A DNA stretch of 64,000 nucleotides from Methanobacteriota archaeon (GCA_002718995.2 PBGL02000007.1:36622-100621), one strand, 5' to 3'; counted from the first letter of the stretch, positions 28,640 to 38,204 are shown. Numbers and translations: made by a program. Notes: generated by a model not told the origin, from the letters alone.

Positions 28640-30076
28640 ATGGGCGAACTAAGGAAGTGTCAGGTTCTCGTTGTCGGTGCTGGTCCAGGAGGATACGTTG
28701 CTGGGATCAGATCGGGACAATTAGGTCTAGACACAATAGTTGTCGAGGGAGATAAGGCCGGGGGGACCTGTCTAATCAGGGGCTGTATCCCGAGCAAGGC
28801 GATGATTCACGCTGCAGAGCGTTTCGAGTCACTTAGCCAGCATGCATCGGAGGGAGGGCACATGGGAATTTCAGTTTCGGGAGAGGCTAGCCTAGACATG
28901 TCAGCCCTAGTTTCATGGAAAGATGGAATTGTTGAACGATTAAACAAGGGTGTCGAGGGGCTTTTGAAGGCAGCTGGTGTAGAGCTGGTCAAGGGTTGGG
29001 CGAATTTCACATCCTCCAATAGGTGTTTAGTGGATACTTCGGAGGGAACTATCGAAATCGAGGCGGAAAATGTCATACTGGCCACTGGGTCTAGTCATAT
29101 CGACTTACCATTTATGCCGTGTGATGAAGAATTTATTCTCTCATCAACTGGTGCCCTAGATCTTAAGAATCTACCAAAAAAGGTGGCAATTGTTGGAGGG
29201 GGGTACATTGGCCTAGAGCTGGGTTGTGCCCTCGCCAAGCTGGGTTCCGATGTAACTGTGGTCGAGGGCATGGACAGCATACTTGGCATATTCGACAAGG
29301 AATTGCGTAGGCCGCTAGAAATATGGCTGAAGAAACACGGAGTCGCCGTACACACCAACTCCCTCGCTAGAGGGGCAGAAGTGAAGGGGAAGGGTGCCTC
29401 GAAGAAGGTCGAGTTGAAATTCGAGAAGGAAGGGGAAGAGCACACTCTGAAAGTAGACAAGGTATTGGTTACTGTTGGAAGAAGTCCAAACACCAGAAAC
29501 TGGGGATTGGAAAAGACTGGAGTGAGGATGGATGCAACAGGGCGATTCATCAGGATAGACAGACAATGCAGAACTAATGTTCCAGGAGTATATGCAATAG
29601 GGGATGTCTCCGGAGAACCTATGTTGGCTCACAAAGCCAGTGCCCAAGGAGAAATGGTAGCAGAAATAATCTCAGGGCTTGATAGGGAATTTGACAAAAT
29701 ATCAATTCCAGCGATTGTTTTCACGGAGCCGGAAGTAGTTTCTGTCGGACTTCTACCAGATGAGGCAGAAGAAAGAGGGGAGTCTGTCATTATCGGTAAA
29801 TTCCCACTAGCAGCGAACGGCAGGGCTCTGACTTTGGAGGCGGAGAAGACTGGCGGCTTTGTAAGAGTGGTAGCCAGAGAATCCGATCATGTGATTTTGG
29901 GGATCCAAGCAGTTGGAAGTCATGTGGCAGAGCTCCATGGCGAATTCATATTGGCCCTAGAAATGGGTGCACTATTGGAGGACATTGCAGAAACGGTCCA
30001 TGCTCATCCGACGATGACAGAGGCGTTCCACGAGGGAGTCCTGAAGACTCTTGGGCATGCCATCCACTCAGCATGA
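28640..30076 (+). CDS. lpdA: Dihydrolipoamide dehydrogenase (E3)
   Basis: 478 aa. It reoxidises dihydrolipoamide on E2 with FAD and NAD. The FAD-binding motif is VVGAGPGGYVAG (residues 11-22), the redox disulfide is GGTCLIRGCIPSK (Cys44 and Cys49), and the NAD-binding loop is GGGYIGLELG. YAIGDVSGEPMLAHKASAQG and the C-terminal HAHPTMTEAFHEG (His-Glu pair) are diagnostic. It starts nine bases after the E2 stop, in the same operon. The length and motifs are complete. Confidence 0.95.
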   Translation: MGELRKCQVLVVGAGPGGYVAGIRSGQLGLDTIVVEGDKAGGTCLIRGCIPSKAMIHAAERFESLSQHASEGGHMGISVSGEASLDMSALVSWKDGIVERLNKGVEGLLKAAGVELVKGWANFTSSNRCLVDTSEGTIEIEAENVILATGSSHIDLPFMPCDEEFILSSTGALDLKNLPKKVAIVGGGYIGLELGCALAKLGSDVTVVEGMDSILGIFDKELRRPLEIWLKKHGVAVHTNSLARGAEVKGKGASKKVELKFEKEGEEHTLKVDKVLVTVGRSPNTRNWGLEKTGVRMDATGRFIRIDRQCRTNVPGVYAIGDVSGEPMLAHKASAQGEMVAEIISGLDREFDKISIPAIVFTEPEVVSVGLLPDEAEERGESVIIGKFPLAANGRALTLEAEKTGGFVRVVARESDHVILGIQAVGSHVAELHGEFILALEMGALLEDIAETVHAHPTMTEAFHEGVLKTLGHAIHSA

Positions 30077-30086
30077 GGTATGGGGA

Positions 30087-30761
30087 ATGAGGGCAATCAG
30101 AGTCCTCAGAGCCGGAATGGTCGAACACACCGTTGTGTCCAAGGCCATGAAGAATCTTCAGAAAGAGAGGATTGAAGGAAATATTCCGGACACTCTGATC
30201 ATTGTACAACACCCGGAGGTCGTCACGATTGGACCAAAGGCCAGGAGGGATGGCGTAGAGATTGACGGATACCCCACTACGGATACAGACAGGGGAGGAG
30301 GCATTACTTGGCATGGACCTGGGCAGTTGGTAGTTTATCCCATCATCAAATGGGGGGTTGAAGATCAAAGCGTCAGGAAGATAATCGGCATACTGGAAGA
30401 TTGGGCCATCGCTGCCATGAAAAAATGTGGAGTGGAGTCTTACAAAGATCCGTCCATGCAGGGAGCTTGGGTAGATGGATACAAGATCTGTTCGATAGGA
30501 CTCTCATTTTTGCACTGGGTGAGCCGTCATGGAATGTCGATAAATGTCGACACCCCTGGTTCCAGAGTTGAGGATCTGGAGGGCTGCGGGATGGTCAGAG
30601 GAACTCACACCAGTTTGCACCAGCTTGGATACTCGCAAGATGGATTTGGGAATCCTCTGGATGTTCATCGTTTCGAGGAGGCATTACTCGAAACCTGCGA
30701 AGAAATTCTGAAGAGGACTCCGATGAGTCCTGAAAATTGGACTCCGGAAGTTTTGGTATGA
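30087..30761 (+). CDS. lipB: Lipoyl(octanoyl) transferase
   Basis: 224 aa from the ATG at 30087, ten bases after the E3 stop; an upstream ATG at 30051 lies inside the E3 gene. LipB moves octanoate from acyl carrier protein to the apo-lipoyl domain, creating the LipA substrate. The motif RGGGITWHGPGQLVVYPI (residues 69-86) is the family signature. Catalytic Lys133 lies in YKICSIGLS and Cys167 in EGCGM. Placement at the end of the lipA-E1-E2-E3 run makes a self-contained lipoylation unit. Confidence 0.93.
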   Translation: MRAIRVLRAGMVEHTVVSKAMKNLQKERIEGNIPDTLIIVQHPEVVTIGPKARRDGVEIDGYPTTDTDRGGGITWHGPGQLVVYPIIKWGVEDQSVRKIIGILEDWAIAAMKKCGVESYKDPSMQGAWVDGYKICSIGLSFLHWVSRHGMSINVDTPGSRVEDLEGCGMVRGTHTSLHQLGYSQDGFGNPLDVHRFEEALLETCEEILKRTPMSPENWTPEVLV

Positions 30762-31951
30762 TTCCAAGGAAGGGAGAACTGTCTGAGCACTGGGGTCTTG
30801 ATGATGGGACCGTGTTTCTGAACCATGGTTCGTTCGGAGCTACGCCAGTAGCAGTATTAGAGGAACAGGACAGGATTAGGAAACTAATGGAGGGGGACCC
30901 TGTACTTTTCGTCGAGAGGGGGAGTCGTGAAATGTGGTGGGACTCTATTGTCGCCATTTCCGAATTCTTGAATGCAGATCCCGATGGAATGGCCTTTGTG
31001 ACCAATGCCACTACAGGGGTAAATACAATCCTAAGGTCGCTTGATCTAAAAAAGGGAGATGAGATAATTGTTCCAAATCACGCATACCAGGCATGTTGGA
31101 ACGCTATCGACTTCGTTACCTCAAGGTCCGGAGCCGAAGCAGTGGTGGTTGATATCCCATTCAGAGTTAGAGACGAAGAGGAGGTTATTGGCCCACTACT
31201 TGATGCGATAACCGAAAAAACAGTTCTTGCAATGATAGACACGGTAACCAGTCCAACGGGCCTCAGGATGCCATTCGAGAGGCTGGTCAAGGAGATCCAA
31301 GGGAGGGGTGTTGATGTCCTACTGGATGCGGCACACGGTCCGGGAATTGTCAATATTGACATCTCTGAACTACAGCCCGCTTACATCACAGGGAATTGTC
31401 ACAAATGGATTTGCACGCCAAAGGGTTCAGCATTCCTACATATCAGGGAAGACAGGAAGCATCTGATTAAACCCCTGAATATTGGCCACGGATATTCTAG
31501 CGACGGTAGCCCCCAGGAGAAGTTCAGATTCGAATTCGATTGGCCGGGAACCCAAGACCCGACTCCCTGGCTTTGTATACCATTTGCACTGAGATATATG
31601 GAGAATTTAGTTGAGGGGGGATGGCCGGCCATAATGGAGAAAAATAGGTCACTAGCGATTAAGGCGCGGGAAATTATCTGTGAAGCACTGGGGACGACCC
31701 CTCCCACTCCCAAATCCATGATTTCTTCACTGGCTGCTGTAGAGTTCCCATGGGAGGGAGAAATTATCACCCCTGGGATTGAGGGTGACCCCATTCACAA
31801 TTTACTATATGATGATTACAAGATTCAGGTTCCGGTGATGGCATGGACGCACCATGGTGCGAAATACATCAGAATTTCCGCTCAACTTTACAATCATGAA
31901 GACGAGTATGTATACCTCGGAAAGGCCCTCAAAGAAATCTTAGGTGATTAG
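30758..31951 (+). CDS. PLP-dependent aminotransferase class V (isopenicillin-N epimerase-like)
   Basis: 397 aa from the ATG at 30758, which overlaps the lipB stop (ATGA). The opening LDDGTVFLNHGSFGATP, the VLLDAAHGPG aspartate region and the PLP-lysine region GNCHKWICTPKG (Lys216) match the class V enzymes annotated as isopenicillin-N epimerase or cysteine desulfurase-like. No beta-lactam pathway is implied; the name covers a broad family of aminotransferases, epimerases and C-S lyases. Tight coupling to lipB suggests a link to sulfur or cofactor chemistry, for instance cysteine desulfuration for LipA Fe-S clusters, but this is speculation. No clear sulfurtransfer Cys loop was recognised. Confidence 0.82.
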   Translation: MIPRKGELSEHWGLDDGTVFLNHGSFGATPVAVLEEQDRIRKLMEGDPVLFVERGSREMWWDSIVAISEFLNADPDGMAFVTNATTGVNTILRSLDLKKGDEIIVPNHAYQACWNAIDFVTSRSGAEAVVVDIPFRVRDEEEVIGPLLDAITEKTVLAMIDTVTSPTGLRMPFERLVKEIQGRGVDVLLDAAHGPGIVNIDISELQPAYITGNCHKWICTPKGSAFLHIREDRKHLIKPLNIGHGYSSDGSPQEKFRFEFDWPGTQDPTPWLCIPFALRYMENLVEGGWPAIMEKNRSLAIKAREIICEALGTTPPTPKSMISSLAAVEFPWEGEIITPGIEGDPIHNLLYDDYKIQVPVMAWTHHGAKYIRISAQLYNHEDEYVYLGKALKEILGD

Positions 31952-31988
31952 GCAACCATTCAAGTCTATTGAATGTAGCCCGCAGTAC

Positions 31989-32567
31989 ATGCCGAAGGCA
32001 GTGGTGGCCATTACAGGAGCATCTGGGGCAAGGTATGGCGTAAGACTAGTGGAGCAGCTGAGCAACTCCGGATGGGATGTTGATCTGATAGTTACTGGAG
32101 CGGGCGCAATCAATCTCGATTTAGAATGCGGAATGGAGCCGGGGGAGCTGTCGGAAATGAGCGGGGTTACCCTGCACCACAACGGTAACCTGGCCGCTAG
32201 GCCGGCTTCTGGTTCGGCCAAGTATGATGCTTGCGTTGTGTGCCCGGCCAGTGGGACCACAATAGGCAAGATAGCCTCAGGAATTTCAGATAACTTAGCC
32301 ACCAGGAGTGCTCTTGTCGCAATAAAGGAGCGTAGGAAGCTGATTCTGGTCCCTCGTGAGACGCCAATGTCCACCCCTCATCTCGAGGCGATGGCGAAGA
32401 TGTCTTCATGGGGAGTAGTCATACTCCCTGCGAATCCGGGATTCTATCACGCGCCGACCACAATCGAAGAGTTGGTCGACTTCGTTGTCGCCAGAATACT
32501 AGACCAACTAGATGTGGACCATGATTTGGGTAAAAGGTGGACTGGTGAGGAAGTTTCACTTGATTAA
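31989..32567 (+). CDS. ubiX: Flavin prenyltransferase UbiX-like
   Basis: 192 aa from the ATG at 31989, where MPKAVVAITGASGARYG matches the family start; an upstream GTG at 31944 overlaps the previous gene. The C-terminal PRETPMSTPHLEAM and LPANPGFYHAP stretches are typical of UbiX/Pad. The enzyme makes prenylated FMN from FMN and a dimethylallyl phosphate, the cofactor of UbiD decarboxylases. No UbiD gene is visible in the window, so the partner lies elsewhere. The length is normal. Confidence 0.9.
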   Translation: MPKAVVAITGASGARYGVRLVEQLSNSGWDVDLIVTGAGAINLDLECGMEPGELSEMSGVTLHHNGNLAARPASGSAKYDACVVCPASGTTIGKIASGISDNLATRSALVAIKERRKLILVPRETPMSTPHLEAMAKMSSWGVVILPANPGFYHAPTTIEELVDFVVARILDQLDVDHDLGKRWTGEEVSLD

Positions 32568-32630
32568 CTACGGACTTGGGAGAACGTTTTCCAAATGGGT
32601 TCAATAGTCAAGAGTGCTCGTTAATTCTCG

Positions 32631-34397
32631 ATGGATGAAGTTTCTGATTGGTCGGGGCTTAACGTTTCAGAGCTCAAAGAGGCCCTGAAGTCCAGGGGAC
32701 TGGCTGTTTCTGGTAGTAAATCGGAACTAGTGAAGAGGCTGATTGGGGCAGAGGTTGTAGAAGCGGAAGTTGCAGAAGGGGAAGGAACTCCTCAGGGATT
32801 TGGCAAATTAGTGGGCTTCTTCTCATTCAAGCAAACTGAAATCATACGCGATAGAATAAGTGTATTTCGGGACAAGCCCATCCAGGCCCTTGCAGTTGTG
32901 GCGGTATTGATGATCGGAGGTGCCGGAGGTGCTCTGCTCTATGGTAGCGATATTATTGAGTGGATTCAAGGCGAGCCGGAGTACAAGCTAATTGACTTCG
33001 AACAAGATCAAGTCAGGGACTACGCCCAGTCCCTTGTTGACCTTGGCCACCCTATCTGGGGAGGAAGGATGTCAGGAACTTTAGAAGAGTTGAATGCTGC
33101 AGAGTCAATAAAAAATAACTTTACGGCAGCCGGAATCCCTACGACAATGGATGACTTCGATGTTCCCATGTTCGTTATCGGTGACGAACCCACATTATCG
33201 ATTTGCGTCCCTGGTAGCATAGGGGGCCTGATAGGGGGTCCGACGCCCTGTTCTGCTGCAGATGTGAATAGAGATATTACTTATTTTACCCATAGAGAGG
33301 AGTTCGTAATTCAGGGTTACAGCGGCTCTGCATCAGTGAGTCACGTCGAGAATATGGAGATAATCGACTTAGGCAATGGAAGTTCGGATGCGGACTGGAG
33401 TTCTGCGGCTAGCAACATAGGCATGATTTGGCTAGAAGAAGGTACCGAGGGAAATACGGCTCTACTTCTTCGTGCCATAGAAAATGACGTATACAGCATG
33501 ATCACCGTAAATGCGAAACAGAACTGCAACGATTTAGTCAGTAACGACTGTGTGCCTTACTTTAAGTCGATAGATAAGAGCCAATTCGACTTCATCCCAG
33601 ATAGTTTCGGCTTCATAATGGTCTCGAAGAGCGTTGGAGAGACCATTGTTGACATGGTGATAAATGGGGATGGAAGGCTGGGCATGGTGACCGATGTTGA
33701 TAATCAGGGAGATGCGACTATCCATGTACCCTGCGGAGTAATCCAGGGAAAGTCGGATTCAGTCATAATAATGGGTGCTCACCATGATACCGTATACAAT
33801 GGCCCTGGTGCAGTGGACGATACTTCAGGGGTTGCGACGCTACAGGAAGTTGCCCGGCAGTTCGGAATACTTGAATCGCAACTTGGAGAGCCCGCCCATA
33901 CACTATATTTCTGCACATGGGGAGGTGAAGAGGAGGGGCTATGGGGGTCCAAGGAATGGGTTGACAAATACAGAACAATGCTTGGAGAAAACCTTCGACT
34001 GTACATAAATTTGGACATGAATCACGTTGATCTTGAAAGGAATACGGGGTTGACGATGTATGGCAATAGCAAGTCGGACGTTGAAACGCTAAGAGGGATT
34101 TCAAGAGCCTTCACTGAATCCTTCCCCGAACTGTCATCCAAATATAGCATCAACATAAGAGACATTGATTCGACTGGAATGCCATATAATTCGGACCATG
34201 CACCCTTCGTTTACGATATCGACAATGTTCCAGAAGATGGCATGGAATATGGAAACGCAGTTGTCTGTTATGGCTCTGGTTCTATCGAATACCACACATA
34301 CCTAGATTCAATGGACAGGTTCAACGAGGAGAGTCTGGTTGTTTCCGGAGTGATATTTGGCTCACTGATCAGGTACCTCTCCTACGGCGAGTCATAG
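32631..34397 (+). CDS. Membrane-anchored M28-family metallopeptidase with N-terminal SAP domain
   Basis: 588 aa. Residues about 8-42 (LNVSELKEALKSRGLAVSG, then SKSELVKRLIGA) match the SAP helix-extended-helix motif usually linked to DNA binding. Residues about 85-105 form a single membrane helix. The rest lies outside the cytosol: a PA-like insert, then an M28 zinc aminopeptidase core with GAHHDTV (His384, Asp386), VDDTSG (Asp396-Asp397), WGGEEEG (Glu433-Glu435), INLDMNH and SDHAPF (His523). Peptide breakdown outside the membrane fits a heterotrophic plankton lifestyle (inference). The SAP domain on the cytosolic side is unusual and may bind something other than DNA. It is convergent with argS, one base apart. 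Confidence 0.85.
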   Translation: MDEVSDWSGLNVSELKEALKSRGLAVSGSKSELVKRLIGAEVVEAEVAEGEGTPQGFGKLVGFFSFKQTEIIRDRISVFRDKPIQALAVVAVLMIGGAGGALLYGSDIIEWIQGEPEYKLIDFEQDQVRDYAQSLVDLGHPIWGGRMSGTLEELNAAESIKNNFTAAGIPTTMDDFDVPMFVIGDEPTLSICVPGSIGGLIGGPTPCSAADVNRDITYFTHREEFVIQGYSGSASVSHVENMEIIDLGNGSSDADWSSAASNIGMIWLEEGTEGNTALLLRAIENDVYSMITVNAKQNCNDLVSNDCVPYFKSIDKSQFDFIPDSFGFIMVSKSVGETIVDMVINGDGRLGMVTDVDNQGDATIHVPCGVIQGKSDSVIIMGAHHDTVYNGPGAVDDTSGVATLQEVARQFGILESQLGEPAHTLYFCTWGGEEEGLWGSKEWVDKYRTMLGENLRLYINLDMNHVDLERNTGLTMYGNSKSDVETLRGISRAFTESFPELSSKYSINIRDIDSTGMPYNSDHAPFVYDIDNVPEDGMEYGNAVVCYGSGSIEYHTYLDSMDRFNEESLVVSGVIFGSLIRYLSYGES

Positions 34398-34398
34398 G

Positions 34399-36141
34399 TC
34401 ACATTCTCTCGGGACAGTCTATTCCCAGAAGCCCCAGTCCTAATGACAATGCCCTAGCAGTCAAATCACACATTGCTAGTCTACTTGATCTCACTTCTTT
34501 GTCCTCATCGAGGACGTGGCATACCTCATAGAATGATGCGAAAGAGGATGCGATTGAGTGTAGGTGGATACAAAGTCTGTGTGGATAAAGGCCTGCTGTG
34601 GAATAATCTACGGCCTCTGGAAAGGTCACTAGCGTTTTCGCCAAAGCTCGCTCCTCCGGTGTGGCCAAGTGTATTCTTGTGTCATGTGTCGATTCTCTTT
34701 CGATTCCCGAACGCGAGAAGATACTGCATATCCTTGCATGTGCATACTGGAGATATGGGGCAGTATTGCCCTCGAATGAGAGCATCCTGTCCCAGTCGAA
34801 AACATAGTCCTTGGTCCTGTCCGATGACAAGTCGGAATATTTCACTGCTCCAATGCCGATCATTCTAGCTACATTCTCCCTCTCCTTACCACTGAGATCA
34901 GGATTCTTCTCGGAAATGGATGATTCAGCCCTAGTCACCGCTTCCCTAAGAAGGTCAACCAGCTTCACATTCTGGCCCTTCCTACTCTTCAGCATCTGCC
35001 CACTGGAATCTAGAACTGAACCAAAATTCACATGCACGGCACGATGTTCCTCGTTCATGAATCCAGATCTTTTTGCGACCTCGAAAACCATCTCGAAATG
35101 TTGCTTCTGAGGAGTACCTACAACATACAAGAGATCGTCACAGCCCAGTCTCTCGACCCTGTCAATGATGCAAGCTAGGTCTGATGTTGAATAATTGAAG
35201 CCGCCATCCGCCTTTCTAATCATCACAGGGAAAGGTTCGCCATCTCGATTTATCCAATTCCCTCCGAGGTATACTACGTCTGCCCCATCACTATTCTCGA
35301 GAATCCCTATCTCCGATAGCCTATCGACCACGTTAGCCAATAAATGCCTATATGCTGACTCCCCCATGAGATCTTCATCGGTCAGAAGAACCCCTAGCAT
35401 AGAATATACCTCATTGAAGTAATTAGTTGAGACGTCTACGAGAATTTTCCATAGCCTGAGAGTCTCTTCCTCCTCACTTTGTAATTTGACGACTCTAGCC
35501 CTAGCCCTCTCTGCAAAATCTGAGCTCTCATCGAACTTCGTCCTTGCCTGTTTGTAGAACAGATCGAAGTCCGAAATTCCCTTTTCACGAGCCACCTTAT
35601 CTTCTCCAATGTCCAAAAGGTGCTCAATTAGCATCCCGAAGGGAGTGCCCCAGTCGCCTACATGATTCTCCCTGTGAACAGTATGCCCCTTGAATTCCAA
35701 CATCCTTACTATTGCATCACCTATCACTGTTGATCTAAGGTGCCCAACATGCATCTCTTTGGCGACATTGGGTGCAGAATAATCAACAGCTATAATCCTT
35801 GGATTGTCCATCGAGACTCCCAATCTAGAGTCAGTGACTAGGCCCTCAACCCTTGAAGAAAGCCATGACTCAGTAGCTGAAAGATTGACGAAGCCATTTA
35901 GTGAAGAGGCAATAGCGATGCCCTCAAGACTATCTGAAATCGCCAAGGAAATCTCACTGGCGATATCAAGTGGACTCTTTCCCAAAGAAGAGGACAGAGA
36001 ATGGCAGGGCATAGCGACATCAGACAGGGAGCCACTCACCGTAGATGGACCTACAAGTCCCTCCCAGGTTCCCTCCTCAAGACCCAAAGAGCGGAGCTTC
36101 GGGGCCATGAGAGGGAGTATCTCGCTGATTAATTCCCTCAT
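34399..36141 (-). CDS. argS: Arginyl-tRNA synthetase
   Basis: 580 aa, class I. It charges tRNA-Arg. The ATP-binding motif is HVGH in VAKEMHVGHLRSTVIGD, and the KMSKS-like loop is MLKSRKGQNVKL. RENHVGDWGTPFGML and FDWDRMLSFEGNTAPYLQYA are strongly conserved in ArgRS. The C-terminal anticodon-binding DALR domain ends in GLGLLGIDCPERM. The stop lies one base from the convergent peptidase stop. It is downstream of the aRF1 gene by nine bases on the same strand, giving a translation gene pair. Confidence 0.95.
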   Translation of the reverse strand: MRELISEILPLMAPKLRSLGLEEGTWEGLVGPSTVSGSLSDVAMPCHSLSSSLGKSPLDIASEISLAISDSLEGIAIASSLNGFVNLSATESWLSSRVEGLVTDSRLGVSMDNPRIIAVDYSAPNVAKEMHVGHLRSTVIGDAIVRMLEFKGHTVHRENHVGDWGTPFGMLIEHLLDIGEDKVAREKGISDFDLFYKQARTKFDESSDFAERARARVVKLQSEEEETLRLWKILVDVSTNYFNEVYSMLGVLLTDEDLMGESAYRHLLANVVDRLSEIGILENSDGADVVYLGGNWINRDGEPFPVMIRKADGGFNYSTSDLACIIDRVERLGCDDLLYVVGTPQKQHFEMVFEVAKRSGFMNEEHRAVHVNFGSVLDSSGQMLKSRKGQNVKLVDLLREAVTRAESSISEKNPDLSGKERENVARMIGIGAVKYSDLSSDRTKDYVFDWDRMLSFEGNTAPYLQYAHARICSIFSRSGIERESTHDTRIHLATPEERALAKTLVTFPEAVDYSTAGLYPHRLCIHLHSIASSFASFYEVCHVLDEDKEVRSSRLAMCDLTARALSLGLGLLGIDCPERM

Positions 36142-36150
36142 TTTTCCACC

Positions 36151-37398
36151 TCAGGATAATGGATACCTCAACAGTGCTGCAATGCCACCAAAAGCTTCGT
36201 ACAGAGTAGCCCCCTCCTCAGTATCCATGGAAACCAGAGTCACAGATGCGGACGTACGGCCCGCTATGATAGTGAGTTCGTCTATCAAATCCATTGACTT
36301 TTGCTGATTCTCTTTGATGTCATCTGAAGAACACGATTTGCAGACTGGTAATTCGGAACGTCTCTTCTGGGTCGCTTCCCACTCTTCGCCACAACTCTTG
36401 CAAATCCATGATACCCTCCTATCGGTTATATTCTCAGAGAGGAGTAGTCTGTCGACCGCGCCTTGTTCCAAGGCGGCCCTAATCATCACCTCACCATATG
36501 TCGCCTTGGGATGGGCCTGCATGACCTCCCTTAGGAAAGAGTCGACTATTTTCCTCTCGACATCTAATTCGATCTGATCCATTAGTCCGCCTGCACGCTG
36601 GATAAGCTCTCTGAGGCCACTCTCATTGGAATACCCTACATCGAAGAATGGTTCTCTGATGAGCTTCTTTATCTCGTGATGGAAATAGTCATTTTTTACG
36701 ACGTAATCCTTAGTTGCACCGGGCCCTCCAATGATTATCCCTTGAAGGTCTTCAATCATAGGTAGCCAGTAAGAGCAGGCCCTCTCCGCTGATTTCTTGA
36801 AGAATTTGTCAGCTGCTTCCTCGATCAACCTCTCGAATCTCTGGGCAGACTGTCCGCCCCTCCCATGCTTAGATGGAACCAAGGAAGTTACATGCTCTTG
36901 ACAGTGTAACCTCTTTCCGCTTGCCAGCCCATATGCTGACTCAGAACGGTCAATTACAAAGAGGCCATAAGCGGTCCTATCGATGAGCATTTCTTCGAGT
37001 TGGCTCAACTCGAATGTCGAACCGCATCTGTATCTGTAGGAGCCGAATGGTTCCGGAGGGTCATCCACTACCACGCTTACGAGCCTCGTCTTGTTATTCC
37101 CTACAATGACATACCCGACAAAGAGTGCCAATCCCCTCTCCCCGGGAGTCTTGTACCTATTCAGAGAAGCTATTGCAGATTCAATGGCATCTGAAACGTG
37201 CTTCCTAGTTGACTTAGATTTGATATTGGCGGCCTGTCCTGCCTCATTGGACAATTGATGACGAACGTCGTGAATCATTTTGTCAGGAGGAATAACCAAT
37301 GAAACGAGTTCCGTGCCCATGCCCTTCATTGATGACAGTTCCCCTACTGCTTTCTTCAGCCGGAGTCTGCGCTGCTGAAGCTCGAGCTCGTCAGACAT
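36151..37398 (-). CDS. prf1: Peptide chain release factor aRF1
   Basis: 415 aa, the usual archaeal length. It recognises all three stop codons and triggers peptide release. The stop-recognition motifs NIKS (residues 58-61) and YRCGSTF (YxCxxxF form) lie in the N domain. The catalytic GGQ is at 181-183 in HGRGGQSAQRFERL. The C domain holds a zinc-ribbon pair (CKSCGEEW and CKSCSSDD) as in many archaeal factors. It precedes argS on the reverse strand. Confidence 0.95.
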   Translation of the reverse strand: MSDELELQQRRLRLKKAVGELSSMKGMGTELVSLVIPPDKMIHDVRHQLSNEAGQAANIKSKSTRKHVSDAIESAIASLNRYKTPGERGLALFVGYVIVGNNKTRLVSVVVDDPPEPFGSYRYRCGSTFELSQLEEMLIDRTAYGLFVIDRSESAYGLASGKRLHCQEHVTSLVPSKHGRGGQSAQRFERLIEEAADKFFKKSAERACSYWLPMIEDLQGIIIGGPGATKDYVVKNDYFHHEIKKLIREPFFDVGYSNESGLRELIQRAGGLMDQIELDVERKIVDSFLREVMQAHPKATYGEVMIRAALEQGAVDRLLLSENITDRRVSWICKSCGEEWEATQKRRSELPVCKSCSSDDIKENQQKSMDLIDELTIIAGRTSASVTLVSMDTEEGATLYEAFGGIAALLRYPLS

Positions 37399-37495
37399 AC
37401 CTACCCTCCTGCGGAAGGCCGGAGGGGCAGCATTTCAACCCTTAGACGATGGTTGGGCATAGGCATTGAAAGGGGGCGTCCCGGCCCATTGGTCG

Positions 37496-38200
37496 ATGGC
37501 GACGGTTATCGCAGCTATCGGAGGCAGCCTCCTCAGGCCAGAAATAGAGGAGCGTCATGCTTGGCTTGAAGGGCTCGTGTCGGTGATCAGAGATAGAGTT
37601 TCAATGGATGACAGGATTGGTATCGTAGTTGGAGGAGGGGCGCCTGCAAGGGAGGGTATTGAGCTGGCTAGGCCTCTAATCGATAATGAGGGGCACCTGG
37701 ATAAGATTGGCATTGCTGCCACTAGGCTAAATGCAACGATAGTTAGGGAGGCGCTTTCGGATGCCGGCGTTTCTGTTTCAGGAACCATTCCAATAAGAGT
37801 GGATGAAGCAGTCTTACTTCTCGAGGAACGGCCCGTCGTAGTCATGGGAGGGACGACTCCTGGTCACACTACAGACGCAGTGGCGATACGTTTTGCCATT
37901 GCATCTGGTGCCGACAGGTGCATAATAGCAACAAATGTCCCCAAAGTCTACGAGGAGGACCCTAGGGAAAATCCTGAAGCTGAATCTCATGATTTTCTTA
38001 CGCATGATCGGCTTCAGGAAATTGTCGGACCTGCCGAACATTCGAGGGCTGGTGCTTCCCAGATCGTTGATCCAGTCGGCGTTTCTGAGGCCAATATGTC
38101 AAAAATGACCCTAAATATCCTTGATGGGAGAGATGTGGGCCTAATTCGTTCTGCCATAGTCGGTGACGAGTTTGTAGGGACGGTAGTCAGAGGGGCGTGA
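37496..38200 (+). CDS. pyrH: Archaeal UMP kinase
   Basis: 234 aa from the ATG at 37496; an upstream in-frame start at 37466 is less likely. It is an amino-acid-kinase fold enzyme that phosphorylates UMP to UDP. AAIGGSLLRP, GIVVGGGAPAREGI, GGTTPGHTTDAVA and ATNVPKVYEEDPRENPEA are typical of archaeal PyrH, which is shorter than most kinases of this fold. The reading frame ends five bases before the TTG of the zinc-ribbon membrane protein, suggesting an operon. Pyrimidine genes carAB are also in the window, but far away. Confidence 0.92.
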   Translation: MATVIAAIGGSLLRPEIEERHAWLEGLVSVIRDRVSMDDRIGIVVGGGAPAREGIELARPLIDNEGHLDKIGIAATRLNATIVREALSDAGVSVSGTIPIRVDEAVLLLEERPVVVMGGTTPGHTTDAVAIRFAIASGADRCIIATNVPKVYEEDPRENPEAESHDFLTHDRLQEIVGPAEHSRAGASQIVDPVGVSEANMSKMTLNILDGRDVGLIRSAIVGDEFVGTVVRGA

Positions 38201-38204
38201 TTCC

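Noticed and set aside
30758-31951. Beta-lactam biosynthesis based on resemblance to isopenicillin-N epimerase
   Set aside because: The name is a generic label for class V enzymes, and no other beta-lactam genes are present.
31989-32567. A UbiX/UbiD decarboxylation operon
   Set aside because: Only the UbiX-like gene is present; no UbiD is encoded in the window.
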